Assembly: GCA_005884765.1 (NCBI GenBank)
Contig: VAZV01000148.1
Span: 1-64,000, forward strand
Length of the DNA stretch: 64,000 nucleotides
From: Alphaproteobacteria bacterium
GTDB taxonomy: Bacteria; Pseudomonadota; Alphaproteobacteria; Rhizobiales; Xanthobacteraceae
Direction of reading: 5' to 3'
In this document: piece by piece, positions 34,284-42,700 of the stretch
Position numbering within the stretch: position 1 is the first letter of the stretch
How the letters are laid out: the number at the start of each line of letters is the position of its first letter
Position numbers and translations under genes: made by a program
Notes under the pieces: model-generated
What the model was told of the DNA's origin: nothing
Database searches by the model: none
What the model saw: the letters and a program-made list of their open reading frames with translations, nothing else

Positions 34284-35318
34284 ATGACGAAGTATAAGCT
34301 CGAGTATATCTGGCTCGACGGATACACGCCGACGCCAAATCTGCGGGGCAAAACGCAAATCAAGGAATACGGCTCATTTCCGACGCTGGACCAGCTTCCG
34401 CTGTGGGGCTTCGATGGAAGCTCGACCATGCAGGCCGAGGGCCATAATTCAGATTGCGTGCTCAAGCCGGTCGCTGTCTATCCGGACGCCGCGCGCACCA
34501 ATGGCGTGTTGGTGATGTGCGAAGTCATGATGCCTGACGGCAAAACTCCGCACCCCTCGAACAAGCGCGCGACCATTCTCGACGACGAAGGCGCCTGGTT
34601 CGGCTATGAGCAGGAATATTTCTTCTACAAGGACGGCCGTCCGCTCGGCTTTCCGACATCAGGTTATCCGGCGCCGCAGGGGCCATACTACACCGGCGTC
34701 GGCTACAAGAATGTCGGCGACGTCGCCCGCAAGATGGTGGACGAGCATCTGGATCTTTGCCTCGCCGCCGGTATCAACCACGAAGGCATCAACGCCGAAG
34801 TGGCGAAGGGTCAATGGGAATTCCAGATCTTCGGCAAGGGCTCCAAGACCGCCGCTGACCAGATGTGGATGGCGCGCTACCTGATGCTGCGTTTGACCGA
34901 GAAGTACGGCATCGACATCGAATTCCACTGCAAGCCGCTCGGCGATACCGACTGGAACGGCTCCGGCATGCACGCCAATTTCTCGACCAAGTACATGCGC
35001 GAAGTCGGCGGCAAGGAGTATTTCGAGAAGCTGATGGAAGCGTTCAAGGCCAACCGCGCCGATCACATCGCAGTCTACGGACCGGACAATCATATGCGCC
35101 TGACCGGCAAGCACGAGACCGCATCGATTGATACCTTTACCTTCGGTATTGCCGACCGCGGCGCTTCGATCCGCGTGCCGCACTCTTTCATCAACAACGG
35201 CTACAAGGGCTACCTGGAAGATCGCCGCCCGAACTCGCAAGGCGACCCCTACCAGATCGCCTCGCAGATCCTGAAGACGATCGCATCGGTGCCGACCAGC
35301 GCCAAGGCGGCTGCTTAA
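34284..35318 (+). CDS. glnII: Glutamine synthetase II (eukaryotic type)
   Basis: 344 residues from the ATG at 34284, chosen over in-frame upstream codons because the sigma-54 promoter starts transcription inside that extension. It makes glutamine from glutamate, ammonia and ATP. The beta-grasp start KYKLEYIWLDGYTP, WGFDGSSTMQAEG, FGYEQEYFF, and GINAEVAKGQWEFQ with the NGSGMHANFST loop are diagnostic of GSII. Unlike GSI it is not adenylylated. A strong terminator follows at 35395. After the TAA the frame stays open for 12 further codons repeating the SKAAA tail. Confidence 0.97.
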   Translation: MTKYKLEYIWLDGYTPTPNLRGKTQIKEYGSFPTLDQLPLWGFDGSSTMQAEGHNSDCVLKPVAVYPDAARTNGVLVMCEVMMPDGKTPHPSNKRATILDDEGAWFGYEQEYFFYKDGRPLGFPTSGYPAPQGPYYTGVGYKNVGDVARKMVDEHLDLCLAAGINHEGINAEVAKGQWEFQIFGKGSKTAADQMWMARYLMLRLTEKYGIDIEFHCKPLGDTDWNGSGMHANFSTKYMREVGGKEYFEKLMEAFKANRADHIAVYGPDNHMRLTGKHETASIDTFTFGIADRGASIRVPHSFINNGYKGYLEDRRPNSQGDPYQIASQILKTIASVPTSAKAAA

Positions 35319-35394
35319 TCCAAGGCGGCGGCTGATTATTCCAAGGCTGCTGCTTAGTCCAAGAGGGGCAGGGGGTTCCCTGCGCTGCAACCGT

Positions 35395-35437
35395 GATCCG
35401 CCAAAGCATCACTGCTTTGGCGGATCGTTGCTTTTTT
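35395..35437 (+). terminator. Strong intrinsic terminator after glnII
   Basis: A perfect 14-bp stem GATCCGCCAAAGCA / TGCTTTGGCGGATC (35395-35408, 35413-35426) with a 4-base loop is followed by GTTGCTTTTTT. This is a textbook rho-independent terminator. Confidence 0.92.
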
Positions 35438-35499
35438 ATGACACGTTTCAAATCCGTTTCGCTGCGTTACGAACCGCGCTAGAGAGCGGACGTATTGCA

Positions 35500-36219
35500 A
35501 TGCCGGGGACGCGCATGTTCGGCGGGTTTTACACCGCCAGGTTTCAACTGGGCGAAGCGGTCGGCCACAGCGTGATGCATGCCGGTGCCGGCAAGATGCT
35601 CGGCGGCAATTCGGCCTTTGCGCATATCGGCACCTACGAAGACCTCGGCGGCGAAATCGCGATCAAGATCACGACGGTCCGTCACAACCCGGACCCGAAT
35701 TATCCGGCGATGGCCGGCACCGACAATGCGACGCTGCTCGCACGGGGCAAACCGGATGGCCAGCGCTATCGATTCGAAGGCCGCCTGAACGAAGTGCCGG
35801 ACGCGCTATTTCAATCCGTGATGACCCCGGTCGAGGAGCATCCAATCCCGATTGCCGGCGGCGTGGGTGAGGGCGGCATCGTCAACGGGCTCTATTGCAT
35901 TCACCTGCGCATGCTCGACGGTGTCGAGGGCGGCTTGACCGGCGTCATGCTGCTCAATGACGGCTGCATTCTCGGCGGCGATGCATCGTCCTATTACCTC
36001 GGCACCTACACTTCCGAGAACGGCCGCTGGAAGGGACAGATCCTCAACCAGGAACACACGCCCGCCAAGGGCAATAACTCCGTGTTCGGCGGCCATGAGG
36101 TCGGCATCGGCTTTTCCGGCAGCTGCGAGGAGCAGGGCGCGCTGTTGGAAGCAACCGCGCTCGCCGGAAAGCGCAGCCTTCGACTGACGGCCGTGCTCAA
36201 GTTGATGCGCCGGGCTTGA
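35500..36219 (+). CDS. Tandem GrlR-like domain protein
   Basis: 239 residues from the ATG at 35500; a second ATG at 35515 has a closer GGGGA and is a fair alternative. Two repeats of the GrlR-like beta barrel are visible: GGFYTARF...HAGAGKMLGGNSAFAHIGTYED in the first half and NGLYCIHL...LLNDGCILGGDASSYYLGTYTS in the second. In enteropathogens GrlR is a type III secretion regulator; in other bacteria the fold is of unknown role. The next gene begins 7 bases after its stop, so they are likely co-transcribed. Confidence 0.72.
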   Translation: MPGTRMFGGFYTARFQLGEAVGHSVMHAGAGKMLGGNSAFAHIGTYEDLGGEIAIKITTVRHNPDPNYPAMAGTDNATLLARGKPDGQRYRFEGRLNEVPDALFQSVMTPVEEHPIPIAGGVGEGGIVNGLYCIHLRMLDGVEGGLTGVMLLNDGCILGGDASSYYLGTYTSENGRWKGQILNQEHTPAKGNNSVFGGHEVGIGFSGSCEEQGALLEATALAGKRSLRLTAVLKLMRRA

Positions 36220-36226
36220 GCCGCCG

Positions 36227-36913
36227 ATGGCCGACACTGTCCGCGTGCTCTCAACTTTGGCCCTGAAGGGAGCGGTGCATCGTCTTGCCGATCAATACGA
36301 AGCGTCGACGGCAACGCGGATCGATGCCGACTTTGCGCCGACCCTCGCGTTGCTCGATCGCGTGCGCGGCGGCGAGAACGCCGACGTGCTCATCCTGACC
36401 CGCGAGGGCCTCGGCGCACTCGTGGGCGAGGGACGGGTGGTGGCGACGAGTTGCGTCGACCTCGCGCGCTCTTTTGTCGGCATTGCAGTCCGTCAAGGCT
36501 TTCCGCACCCCAATATCGCAAGCGAGGCCGCGCTGCGCACGGCTTTGCTGGGCGCCCGCTCGGTGGCCTACTCCCGGCTCGGGGCCAGCGGCATTTTGTT
36601 TGCGCAATTGATCGAGCGGATGGGCATCGGTGCCGAAGTCAACGCAAGAGCCACGATCACCCCGTCCGGCTTTACCGCCGAGCGCCTCGTCACGGGCGAG
36701 GCCGATCTTGCCGTGCAGCAGATCAGCGAGCTGAAGCAGATCACAGGCATCGAGGTCGTCGGCGCAATACCGCTTGAGCTGCAAACGCCGGCGATCTTTT
36801 CCGCCGGGCGAATGGCGGCATCGATGAAGACCGATCAATCCGATCGGCTGTTGATGTACCTGGCTTCGCCCGAGGTCGCCCCTATACTGCGGGACACCGG
36901 GTTGGAGCCTTGA
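36227..36913 (+). CDS. ModA-like periplasmic-binding-fold protein without signal peptide
   Basis: 228 residues with a type-2 periplasmic-binding fold: VRVLSTLALKGAVHRLADQYE, then RGGENADVLILTREGLGAL and VAYSRLGASGILFAQLIERMGI, typical of ModA-like molybdate-binding proteins. No signal peptide or lipobox precedes the domain, which starts at residue ~5, so the protein is probably cytoplasmic and may sense a ligand rather than feed a transporter. No ModB/ModC genes are nearby. It sits between the GrlR-like and Sel1 genes. Confidence 0.78.
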   Translation: MADTVRVLSTLALKGAVHRLADQYEASTATRIDADFAPTLALLDRVRGGENADVLILTREGLGALVGEGRVVATSCVDLARSFVGIAVRQGFPHPNIASEAALRTALLGARSVAYSRLGASGILFAQLIERMGIGAEVNARATITPSGFTAERLVTGEADLAVQQISELKQITGIEVVGAIPLELQTPAIFSAGRMAASMKTDQSDRLLMYLASPEVAPILRDTGLEP

Positions 36914-36945
36914 ATTTGCCGGAGCATCGAAGCAACCTCGAGCCC

Positions 36946-37776
36946 ATGACCAGACGGTTTCATGGGTTTGCTCTCGCTGCGACCATTGTCCTGCTTGCCC
37001 CGGTATTTGCGCACGCGCAGTCCGCCGATCTCGTGCTGTGCGATCGGCTCGCCGCGGATGGCGCGGACCCCGACAAGCCCGCCGACATCAAGGGCGTGGC
37101 CGAGGTGGCGCCGTCGGACGTCGAAACCGCGATCAAATTTTGCAAGAAGGCGGCGGGCGGCTCACGCCGCGCGATGTATGAACTCGGCCGCGCCTATGCC
37201 GCGAACCGCGCGATGCCCGAGGCGATCGCCGCCTGGCGCAAGGCGGCGGACAAGGGCTCGACGTCGGCGATGGTCGAACTCGGCGTGCTCTATGGTACCG
37301 GCGCCGGCGTGGCCAGGGACGAAGCCCAGGCGCGCAAGTTGTTCGAGCGCGCGGCGCAAGCCGGCAATCCGCGCGGCGTCAGCAACCTTGCGGCCCTTGG
37401 CGGCAGCGGGGGCGCGCCCGCCGATCCCGCAAAGTCAAGGGAACTGCTCGCGAAGGCCGCCGAGACCAACGCCGAAGCGCAATATCAGCTCGGGCTGTTG
37501 CTGGCGGAGGGCAGTGGCGGCGAAAAGGACGATGTGCAGGCGCGGGCGCTGTTTGAAAAGGCCTCCGCACAAAATCATCCGGGCGCGCTGGAGCGGATGG
37601 GCGCGTTCACGCAGGAGGGCCGTGGCGGGCCGAAGGACTCGTCGGCTGCGAAAGCCTATTATGAAAGAGCGGCGGCGCTTGGCGACGAAGACGCCAAGAA
37701 GGCGCTGGAACGCTTGCGATGCCCTTATACGATCAAGGACAAGCGTGGGAACGTGGTGACGAACCTTTGTTTTTAG
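36946..37776 (+). CDS. Sel1-repeat protein with signal peptide
   Basis: 276 residues from the ATG at 36946; signal peptide ends near VFAHAQS. Four to five Sel1-like (SLR) repeats run from ~70 to 260, each with the A-x-x-x-L-G-x-x-Y and A-x-x-W/Y-x-x-K/R-A-A pattern (for example AMYELGRAYAANRAMPEAIA and AYYERAAALGDEDAKKALER). Sel1 repeats mediate protein-protein contact, often in envelope signalling. The C-terminus has two Cys near CPYTIKDKRGNVVTNLCF. Convergent with marR. Confidence 0.85.
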   Translation: MTRRFHGFALAATIVLLAPVFAHAQSADLVLCDRLAADGADPDKPADIKGVAEVAPSDVETAIKFCKKAAGGSRRAMYELGRAYAANRAMPEAIAAWRKAADKGSTSAMVELGVLYGTGAGVARDEAQARKLFERAAQAGNPRGVSNLAALGGSGGAPADPAKSRELLAKAAETNAEAQYQLGLLLAEGSGGEKDDVQARALFEKASAQNHPGALERMGAFTQEGRGGPKDSSAAKAYYERAAALGDEDAKKALERLRCPYTIKDKRGNVVTNLCF

Positions 37777-37806
37777 GCAGAGGGAATTTAAGGAATAATC
37801 CACTTG

Positions 37807-38271
37807 TCATTTCATCGACGCGAGCTTCGCCATCGACTGGTCGAGCATGTCGTTTAATGCCAGCCGCTGTTTTCGGCCGAGCGTCTGCTCGACTTTCGTG
37901 TGGACCTGGCGCCAAAGGACCATCGCATAGTTCAATTCGTGGCGCCCTTTCCCCGTGATCTGCACGATGCGCAAGCGCCCGTCAGACGGGTCTGTTTGAT
38001 CCTTCACCAGTCCTCGTGCTTTCAACGGTTTCAGATTTCGATTCAGCGTCGTGGGGTCCATGCCCAGCCATTCCGCAATCGCGCCAATCGATGAAACCTC
38101 CGATCGTCGGAGACTGGCGCCGAAGAGGTTGGCCAGGAGGCCGAATTGCATAACAGTCAATCCAGCCGGCTCAAGAGCATGATCATAGATTTGGGTGAAT
38201 TGGCGGGCCGCCCGCCTGATGCAGAGGCACGTGCATCCCATCGCTTCCTGAAGGTCTCGATCCATCTGCAT
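37807..38271 (-). CDS. MarR-family transcriptional regulator
   Basis: 154 residues from 38271; a second ATG at 38265 has GGGA at better spacing (8 bases). The winged helix includes LTVMQFGLLANLF and IGAIAEWLGMDPTTLNRNLKPLKARGLVKDQTDPSDGRLRIVQIT, the latter with the wing Asp and Arg typical of MarR. The N-terminus has two Cys (MGCTCLC) that might sense oxidants. It is divergent from a membrane protein/MATE efflux gene pair with a dyad between, so it probably represses them. Confidence 0.9.
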   Translation of the reverse strand: MQMDRDLQEAMGCTCLCIRRAARQFTQIYDHALEPAGLTVMQFGLLANLFGASLRRSEVSSIGAIAEWLGMDPTTLNRNLKPLKARGLVKDQTDPSDGRLRIVQITGKGRHELNYAMVLWRQVHTKVEQTLGRKQRLALNDMLDQSMAKLASMK

Positions 38272-38394
38272 GTTCCCAGATCGCGGGGGCCATTCCAAAA
38301 ACTCAACCCGATGGCTGTAGATGCAGGCATTAGCGGAAACTGTCAAGAATTCGCGCCGAAGTAGAAACGAGACCGTTCAATTTTCCGTGCTTAC

Positions 38395-38423
38395 TTTTTA
38401 TACAGGATTGACTTGTGTAAAAA
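38395..38423. promoter_or_regulatory. Inverted repeat, likely MarR operator
   Basis: TTTTTATACAGG (38395-38406) and CTTGTGTAAAAA (38412-38423) form a 12-bp dyad with two mismatches around a 5-base spacer. It sits 46 bases before the membrane protein ATG at 38469 and inside the divergent marR intergenic region. MarR dimers typically bind such 20-30 bp palindromes. Confidence 0.65.
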
Positions 38424-38468
38424 TAGCGGCATATGCAGGTAAGACGAATTGTCTGGTGGAGCGCGAAG

Positions 38469-38996
38469 ATGGACAGCAAGGCAATCATCGGGATGAGTGT
38501 CGTCCTAAATTTAGTGGCGTTCGCGAAAGTGGCGCAGCTCTACATATGGCCGCGGCTTCAGGAAATGCGCCAGGAAGAAGCTTTGACCGCCCTCGTGGCG
38601 CCTCACATGTTCAGGTTCGTCGGCTTGAGTTTTCTGGTGCCTGGCGTGGTATCGCCCGCCATTTCCCCCGCCTTCGCAATACCGGCGGCCTATGGCGACC
38701 TGGCCGCCGCCTTGCTGGCTATCGTCGCAACGATGGCGCTATCGGCTCGCGTGCCCTGGGCGCTGGCCGCGGTTTGGCTGCTCAATATCGAGGGCACCCT
38801 CGATTTGCTGGTTGCCTTCTACCAGGGCTTGATCGGCGTGGGTTTGCCCCCCGGGGTCCTCGGCGCGGCATTCTATATTCCCACCGTGATCGTGCCGCCG
38901 TTGCTGGTCACGCACTTCTTGATGTTCCGGCTGCTGTTGCGCGCTGAGGAAATTGGCGAGACGTCCAGCCTTGGCAGTTCGCCAACACGTAGCTGA
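38469..38996 (+). CDS. Small polytopic membrane protein paired with MATE exporter
   Basis: 175 residues from the ATG at 38469 (GGAG seven bases upstream); a 12-codon-longer start at 38433 is possible. Four to five predicted transmembrane helices, including MFRFVGLSFLVPGVVSP, LAAALLAIVATMALSA, and VPWALAAVWLLNIEGTLDLL. No family was assigned. The stop is 10 bases before the MATE start and the dyad lies upstream, so they form a MarR-controlled operon. Confidence 0.75.
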   Translation: MDSKAIIGMSVVLNLVAFAKVAQLYIWPRLQEMRQEEALTALVAPHMFRFVGLSFLVPGVVSPAISPAFAIPAAYGDLAAALLAIVATMALSARVPWALAAVWLLNIEGTLDLLVAFYQGLIGVGLPPGVLGAAFYIPTVIVPPLLVTHFLMFRLLLRAEEIGETSSLGSSPTRS

Positions 38997-39006
38997 GGTG
39001 AAGCCA

Positions 39007-40518
39007 ATGACCCAGCCGGAATTGTCGACGCCATTCGTAGCCGCAACGCCGAACCAACAAGCCGGCACCAGCATCATCCGCAGTAGGGCGGACGTTGCAC
39101 GGGACGGTCATGAGACCGAAGCTGCAAAGCAAGCGATGCTGGCCCAGCGGCAGGCCCTGCTTGGCGGCCCGGTTCTGCCGGTCATGCTCAAACTTGCGTT
39201 GCCGACGGTGATTGTCCTGGTCGTGCAGAGTTTTGTGGGTGTCGCGGAAACCTATTTTGTCAGCTTCCTGGGAACCGACGCCCTGGCCGGCGTGGCACTG
39301 GTTTTTCCGATCCTGATGCTGATGCAGATGATGTCGAACGGCGGCATCGGCGGCGGGGTCGCTTCGGCGGTGGCGCGGGCGATCGGCGCCGGACGCAAGG
39401 ACGACGCCGATGCCTTGGTGTTGAATGCGCTGGTGCTTGCGATCGGCTTTGGCCTTGTCTTTACCGTCGCGGAATTTTGGGGCGGTCGGGCGCTTTATCG
39501 ATCGCTCGGTGGACAAGGCGAGGCGCTGGCGGCATCGCTTGCCTATGCCGATGCCGTATTTGCCGGAGCGGTCCTGGTCTGGGTCGTAAGCCTGCTGGCC
39601 GCGGCGCTTCGGGGGGCGGGGAATACGATCGTGCCGGCCGCGGTCACTTTCGGCGCAGTGTTCGTGCTGCTGCCGCTGTCGCCGCTGCTGATCTTCGGTT
39701 GGGGACCGTTTCCGCGCCTTGGCGTCATGGGGGCCGGAGTGGCCGTCGTCATCTACTATGTCGTCGCCGCGCTGGTCTTGATCTTCTATCTGCGATCCCG
39801 TCGCAGCGTCTTGCGGTTGCCGTTCGACTTGCGGCGCGTCGAGGCGCGCCTGCTGGGCGATGTGTTGCGCGTGGGCGGGTTGTCGGCCATCGGCACGATC
39901 CAGGCAAACCTCACGGTCGTTCTGGTGACAGGCGCCGTTGGCTTGTTCGGCACCCACGCTATTGCCGGCTACGGCATCGCCTCGCGGCTCGATTATATCC
40001 TCATTCCCCTGTTGTTCGGGCTGGGGACGGCCGTACTGACAATGGTCGGCGTCAATATCGGCGCCGGCCAGGTTGCGAGGGCGGAACGCATTGCGTGGAA
40101 TGGGGGACTAGTTGCCGCCGCCTTGACCGAGACGATCGGGCTCGCCGCCGCGATATTTCCACAAGGATGGCTCGAACTGTTCAGCAGCGATCCTGCCGTG
40201 CTCGCGGTAGGAACGCTCTATCTGCGCATCGTTGCGCCGTTCTATGGAATCTTTGGGATCGGCATGTTGCTGTATTTTGCAGGGCAAGGTGCAGGCAAGG
40301 TGATGTGGCCGGTTCTTGCGGGCACCGCGCGGCTGATCATTGCGACTGCGGTAGGCTGGCTGGTCGTCAAAGCCCTCGGCGGCAGTTTGCAAGAGCTGTT
40401 CATAACCCTGGCAATATCCGTGATTGCCTTTGGCGGCATCACGGTCACAGCCCTTCGCTTGCATGGGTGGAGCCGCGGCGACCAGCGCACGCCTTCCGCT
40501 AGCACTGCGGAGAAATAA
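39007..40518 (+). CDS. MATE-family multidrug/toxin efflux transporter
   Basis: 503 residues from the ATG at 39007 with GAGG upstream. Twelve predicted transmembrane helices begin near residue 55 (VLPVMLKLALPTVIVLVVQSFVGVAE) and show the duplicated MATE bundle. The N-terminal half contains GVALVFPILMLMQMMSNGGIGGGVASAVARAIGAGR, characteristic of the family. It exports cationic drugs or metabolites by H+ or Na+ antiport at the inner membrane. It is probably induced when MarR ligand appears. Confidence 0.92.
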   Translation: MTQPELSTPFVAATPNQQAGTSIIRSRADVARDGHETEAAKQAMLAQRQALLGGPVLPVMLKLALPTVIVLVVQSFVGVAETYFVSFLGTDALAGVALVFPILMLMQMMSNGGIGGGVASAVARAIGAGRKDDADALVLNALVLAIGFGLVFTVAEFWGGRALYRSLGGQGEALAASLAYADAVFAGAVLVWVVSLLAAALRGAGNTIVPAAVTFGAVFVLLPLSPLLIFGWGPFPRLGVMGAGVAVVIYYVVAALVLIFYLRSRRSVLRLPFDLRRVEARLLGDVLRVGGLSAIGTIQANLTVVLVTGAVGLFGTHAIAGYGIASRLDYILIPLLFGLGTAVLTMVGVNIGAGQVARAERIAWNGGLVAAALTETIGLAAAIFPQGWLELFSSDPAVLAVGTLYLRIVAPFYGIFGIGMLLYFAGQGAGKVMWPVLAGTARLIIATAVGWLVVKALGGSLQELFITLAISVIAFGGITVTALRLHGWSRGDQRTPSASTAEK

Positions 40519-40520
40519 CA

Positions 40521-40547
40521 CCGCGCCTTCCGCCAAACACGGCGCGG
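40521..40547 (+). terminator. Possible terminator after the MATE gene
   Basis: CCGCGCC (40521-40527) and GGCGCGG (40541-40547) form a 7-bp stem with a 13-base loop, directly after the MATE stop. No U-tract follows, so it is a weak candidate. The rest of 40519-40818 (300 bases) shows no gene. Confidence 0.4.
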
Positions 40548-40818
40548 TTGACACGCTCCTCTTCAGCCGTCGGCGGGCCTTTCATCGTGTCGAGCAGCGA
40601 CCACTGCCGCCACAGCGAAAAGGCTTGCGTCGTTCAGCGGCAGCCTCGCTGTCTCTGGGAATGATCTCTGCGATCTCGGCCGCACTTTCTCCTGATGTCA
40701 TGGGTCCGTCGTCGCCAGCATCTGGCCGGCGGTTCGATCGTTTGCCGGACCATCTCGAGGGAACCTGCGCCCGCGATCTCCGTTAAGAACAAAAATTCGT
40801 TGGACCGAAGGTTATCCC

Positions 40819-40968
40819 ATGATCCGAAAATTGCAGTCGGGTGAATACCGGCTCTATTCCCGAAAGGTGAATCCGAAAACCGGCAAGCGCCGCAATCTCG
40901 GAACCTTCAAGTCGCGTGCCGCCGCCGAAAAGCACGAGCGCGCCGTGCAATATTTCAAGCGGCATTAG
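40819..40968 (+). CDS. 49-residue basic protein resembling an integrase arm-type fold
   Basis: ATG at 40819 with GAAGG seven bases upstream. The product is basic and compact: SGEYRLYSRKVNPKTGKRR, then LGTFKSRAAAEKHERAVQYF. The strand-turn-strand-helix order and GKRRNLGTFxSRxAAEKHE pattern resemble the small arm DNA-binding domain of tyrosine integrases, here standing alone. DNA or RNA binding is inferred. Such short proteins recur in Rhizobiales, from memory. It ends 5 bases before the next gene. Confidence 0.6.
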   Translation: MIRKLQSGEYRLYSRKVNPKTGKRRNLGTFKSRAAAEKHERAVQYFKRH

Positions 40969-40973
40969 CGGCT

Positions 40974-42104
40974 GTGACCAAAATCAGCGCGGCGGATGTG
41001 CCGCTTCGCATTCTCGCGGTCGCCTGCGCGCTCGTCGCAGCTCCTGCCGCAGCCCAAAATCCGGGTAAAGTCGGCTCACCCCTGGAAACCATAAAGGCGT
41101 TCGAAGATGATTTCCGGCTGGTCGGTATCGGCGTTTCGGCCGAGGGTAGGGTATTTGCGAGCGCACCGGCCTCTCGTGTCCGTTCGCGCTTCAGCATGGT
41201 CGAAGTCAATCCCAGGAGCGGTGCGATCACGCCGTATCCGGATGCCGCCTGGAATAATTTCAGCGAGCAGGGGGACGGCAAGTCGGAATGGATCTCCGTT
41301 CAGGCGCTGTGGGTCGACAAGGCGGACCATCTTTGGGCCCTCGATTCCTCACTGTCGAAGGTCGATCAGGAACGCCTGCCGCCCAAGCTGGTCGAGTTCG
41401 ACCTATCCAACAACAAAGTGATCCGGCAATATGATTTCAAGGGCGTGGTCTCGGCGAAAGATTCGCTGAACGATGCACGGATCGATACCGTGCATCATTA
41501 TGCCTACCTCACCAATGCCGGAAACAAGGGCAGCCTCGTGGCGCTCGATCTGAAGACGGGCAATGCCCGGCAAGTACTGGTCGGCGATCGCTCGACCTTT
41601 GCCGATCCCAAACAACATCTGATGATCGGCAAGGAGATCGCGCTGCGGCCGGACGGCTCGGTGGTGGCGATCCACGCCGACGGCATCGCGCTTTCGCCGG
41701 ATGCGCAATGGCTCTATTACCGACCCTTGACCGATCATAATTATTGGCGCGTGGCGACGTCCGCTCTGCGCGATGCGCGGTTATCCGAGACGGAGCTTGC
41801 CAAAAGGGTCGAGTATCTCGGCAGCTCGGTTTTGAGCGGCGGATTGATCATGGATAAACACGGCACACTCTATGGCGGCGATCTCGAAAACGGCACCGTG
41901 GTTTCAATAACTAGAACGCCGAGCCATACGCTGAATACGAAAGTCTTCGTCAGCGACCCATCAAAACTTTCCTGGGCGGACGGTTTCGCGATCAGCGGCG
42001 GTTACCTGTACATCGCCGATTCCCATCTGTGGGAAGTCGCATTCAAGAATGACTTGCCGCGTTCCGGTCCATTCACGATCTTCAGGGTAAAGCTGCCGCG
42101 ATAG
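40974..42104 (+). CDS. Royal-jelly/yellow-type beta-propeller protein, exported
   Basis: 376 residues from a GTG at 40974. Signal peptide ILAVACALVAAPAAAQ. The propeller shows GIGVSAEGRVFASAP, NNFSEQGDGKSEWISVQALWVDKADHLWALD, and SGGLIMDKHGTLYGGDLENG blades, matching the major royal jelly protein family, related to gluconolactonases. Such bacterial proteins are periplasmic; enzymatic activity and ligand are unsettled. The last blade YLYIADSHLWEVAF closes the ring. A long hairpin follows. Confidence 0.85.
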   Translation: MTKISAADVPLRILAVACALVAAPAAAQNPGKVGSPLETIKAFEDDFRLVGIGVSAEGRVFASAPASRVRSRFSMVEVNPRSGAITPYPDAAWNNFSEQGDGKSEWISVQALWVDKADHLWALDSSLSKVDQERLPPKLVEFDLSNNKVIRQYDFKGVVSAKDSLNDARIDTVHHYAYLTNAGNKGSLVALDLKTGNARQVLVGDRSTFADPKQHLMIGKEIALRPDGSVVAIHADGIALSPDAQWLYYRPLTDHNYWRVATSALRDARLSETELAKRVEYLGSSVLSGGLIMDKHGTLYGGDLENGTVVSITRTPSHTLNTKVFVSDPSKLSWADGFAISGGYLYIADSHLWEVAFKNDLPRSGPFTIFRVKLPR

Positions 42105-42112
42105 GACGAGGA

Positions 42113-42147
42113 TGATCGACGGCCGCGCTTTGCGCGGCCGTCGATCA
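42113..42147. terminator. 16-bp hairpin between convergent genes
   Basis: TGATCGACGGCCGCGC (42113-42128), TTT loop, and GCGCGGCCGTCGATCA (42132-42147) form a perfect 16-bp stem between the propeller gene and the convergent SnoaL-like gene. There is no U-tract, but its strength and position suggest bidirectional termination or RNA 3'-end protection. Confidence 0.75.
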
Positions 42148-42181
42148 ATCGGTTCTGAAACCTGATGCCTGATCCAACCCA

Positions 42182-42571
42182 TCAAAAGCCGGTCGGCCCT
42201 ACCGACCCGTACCAGTGCTTGACCTTGGAGGGATCGGCTTTGTCCATGTAGAAGAAATGCGTCATCGTGGGCTTGACCGTCGGTAGCTTCGGATCGTCGA
42301 ACTTCATGGTGACGGTGCCGCGGAAGACCTTGAGCGAGGGGCTGTCCCAGTATTCGACCACATCGTGGAGCGCGGTGAATCCTCTGTCGATGAAGGCACG
42401 TAGATTGTTGCGGATCGCCTCGCGTCCATGCCAATCGGCAGCGCCGAGATTACAGATGGCATCCTCGGCGAAACAGTCAAAGCCTTTGCCAAAGGTCTTG
42501 TCGTCGATTTCCTTCCACATATCGAGCAACCATTGCGGCGGCGCGGTTTTCGTAAACGTCATTGTGGTCAT
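42182..42571 (-). CDS. SnoaL/NTF2-like protein
   Basis: 129 residues, NTF2-like cone fold. ADWHGREAIRNNLRAFID and VVEYWDSPSLKVFRGTVTMKF are typical of the SnoaL-like superfamily of small isomerases, hydrolases or ligand binders. Two in-frame ATGs occur at the start (MTTMTF). Function unknown. Convergent with the propeller gene and upstream of inhA-like on the same strand, with no overlap. Confidence 0.8.
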   Translation of the reverse strand: MTTMTFTKTAPPQWLLDMWKEIDDKTFGKGFDCFAEDAICNLGAADWHGREAIRNNLRAFIDRGFTALHDVVEYWDSPSLKVFRGTVTMKFDDPKLPTVKPTMTHFFYMDKADPSKVKHWYGSVGPTGF

Positions 42572-42700
42572 GTCATTCTCCTTGTTTTGTCGCGCAAGCT
42601 GTTTCGGGCAGCAGGCTTTCGCGCAATTGGCAATTGTCCCTCGGTTTTTTCGCTAAGGCGCATTGCGCTATCGTGCTGTTGCTTTGGCTCGATGGCCGGC

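Noticed and set aside
35191-35451. 86-codon minus-strand frame opposite the end of glnII
   Set aside because: Its Trp/Pro-rich composition comes from the complement of the Lys/Ala repeat tail and the terminator; no evidence of translation.
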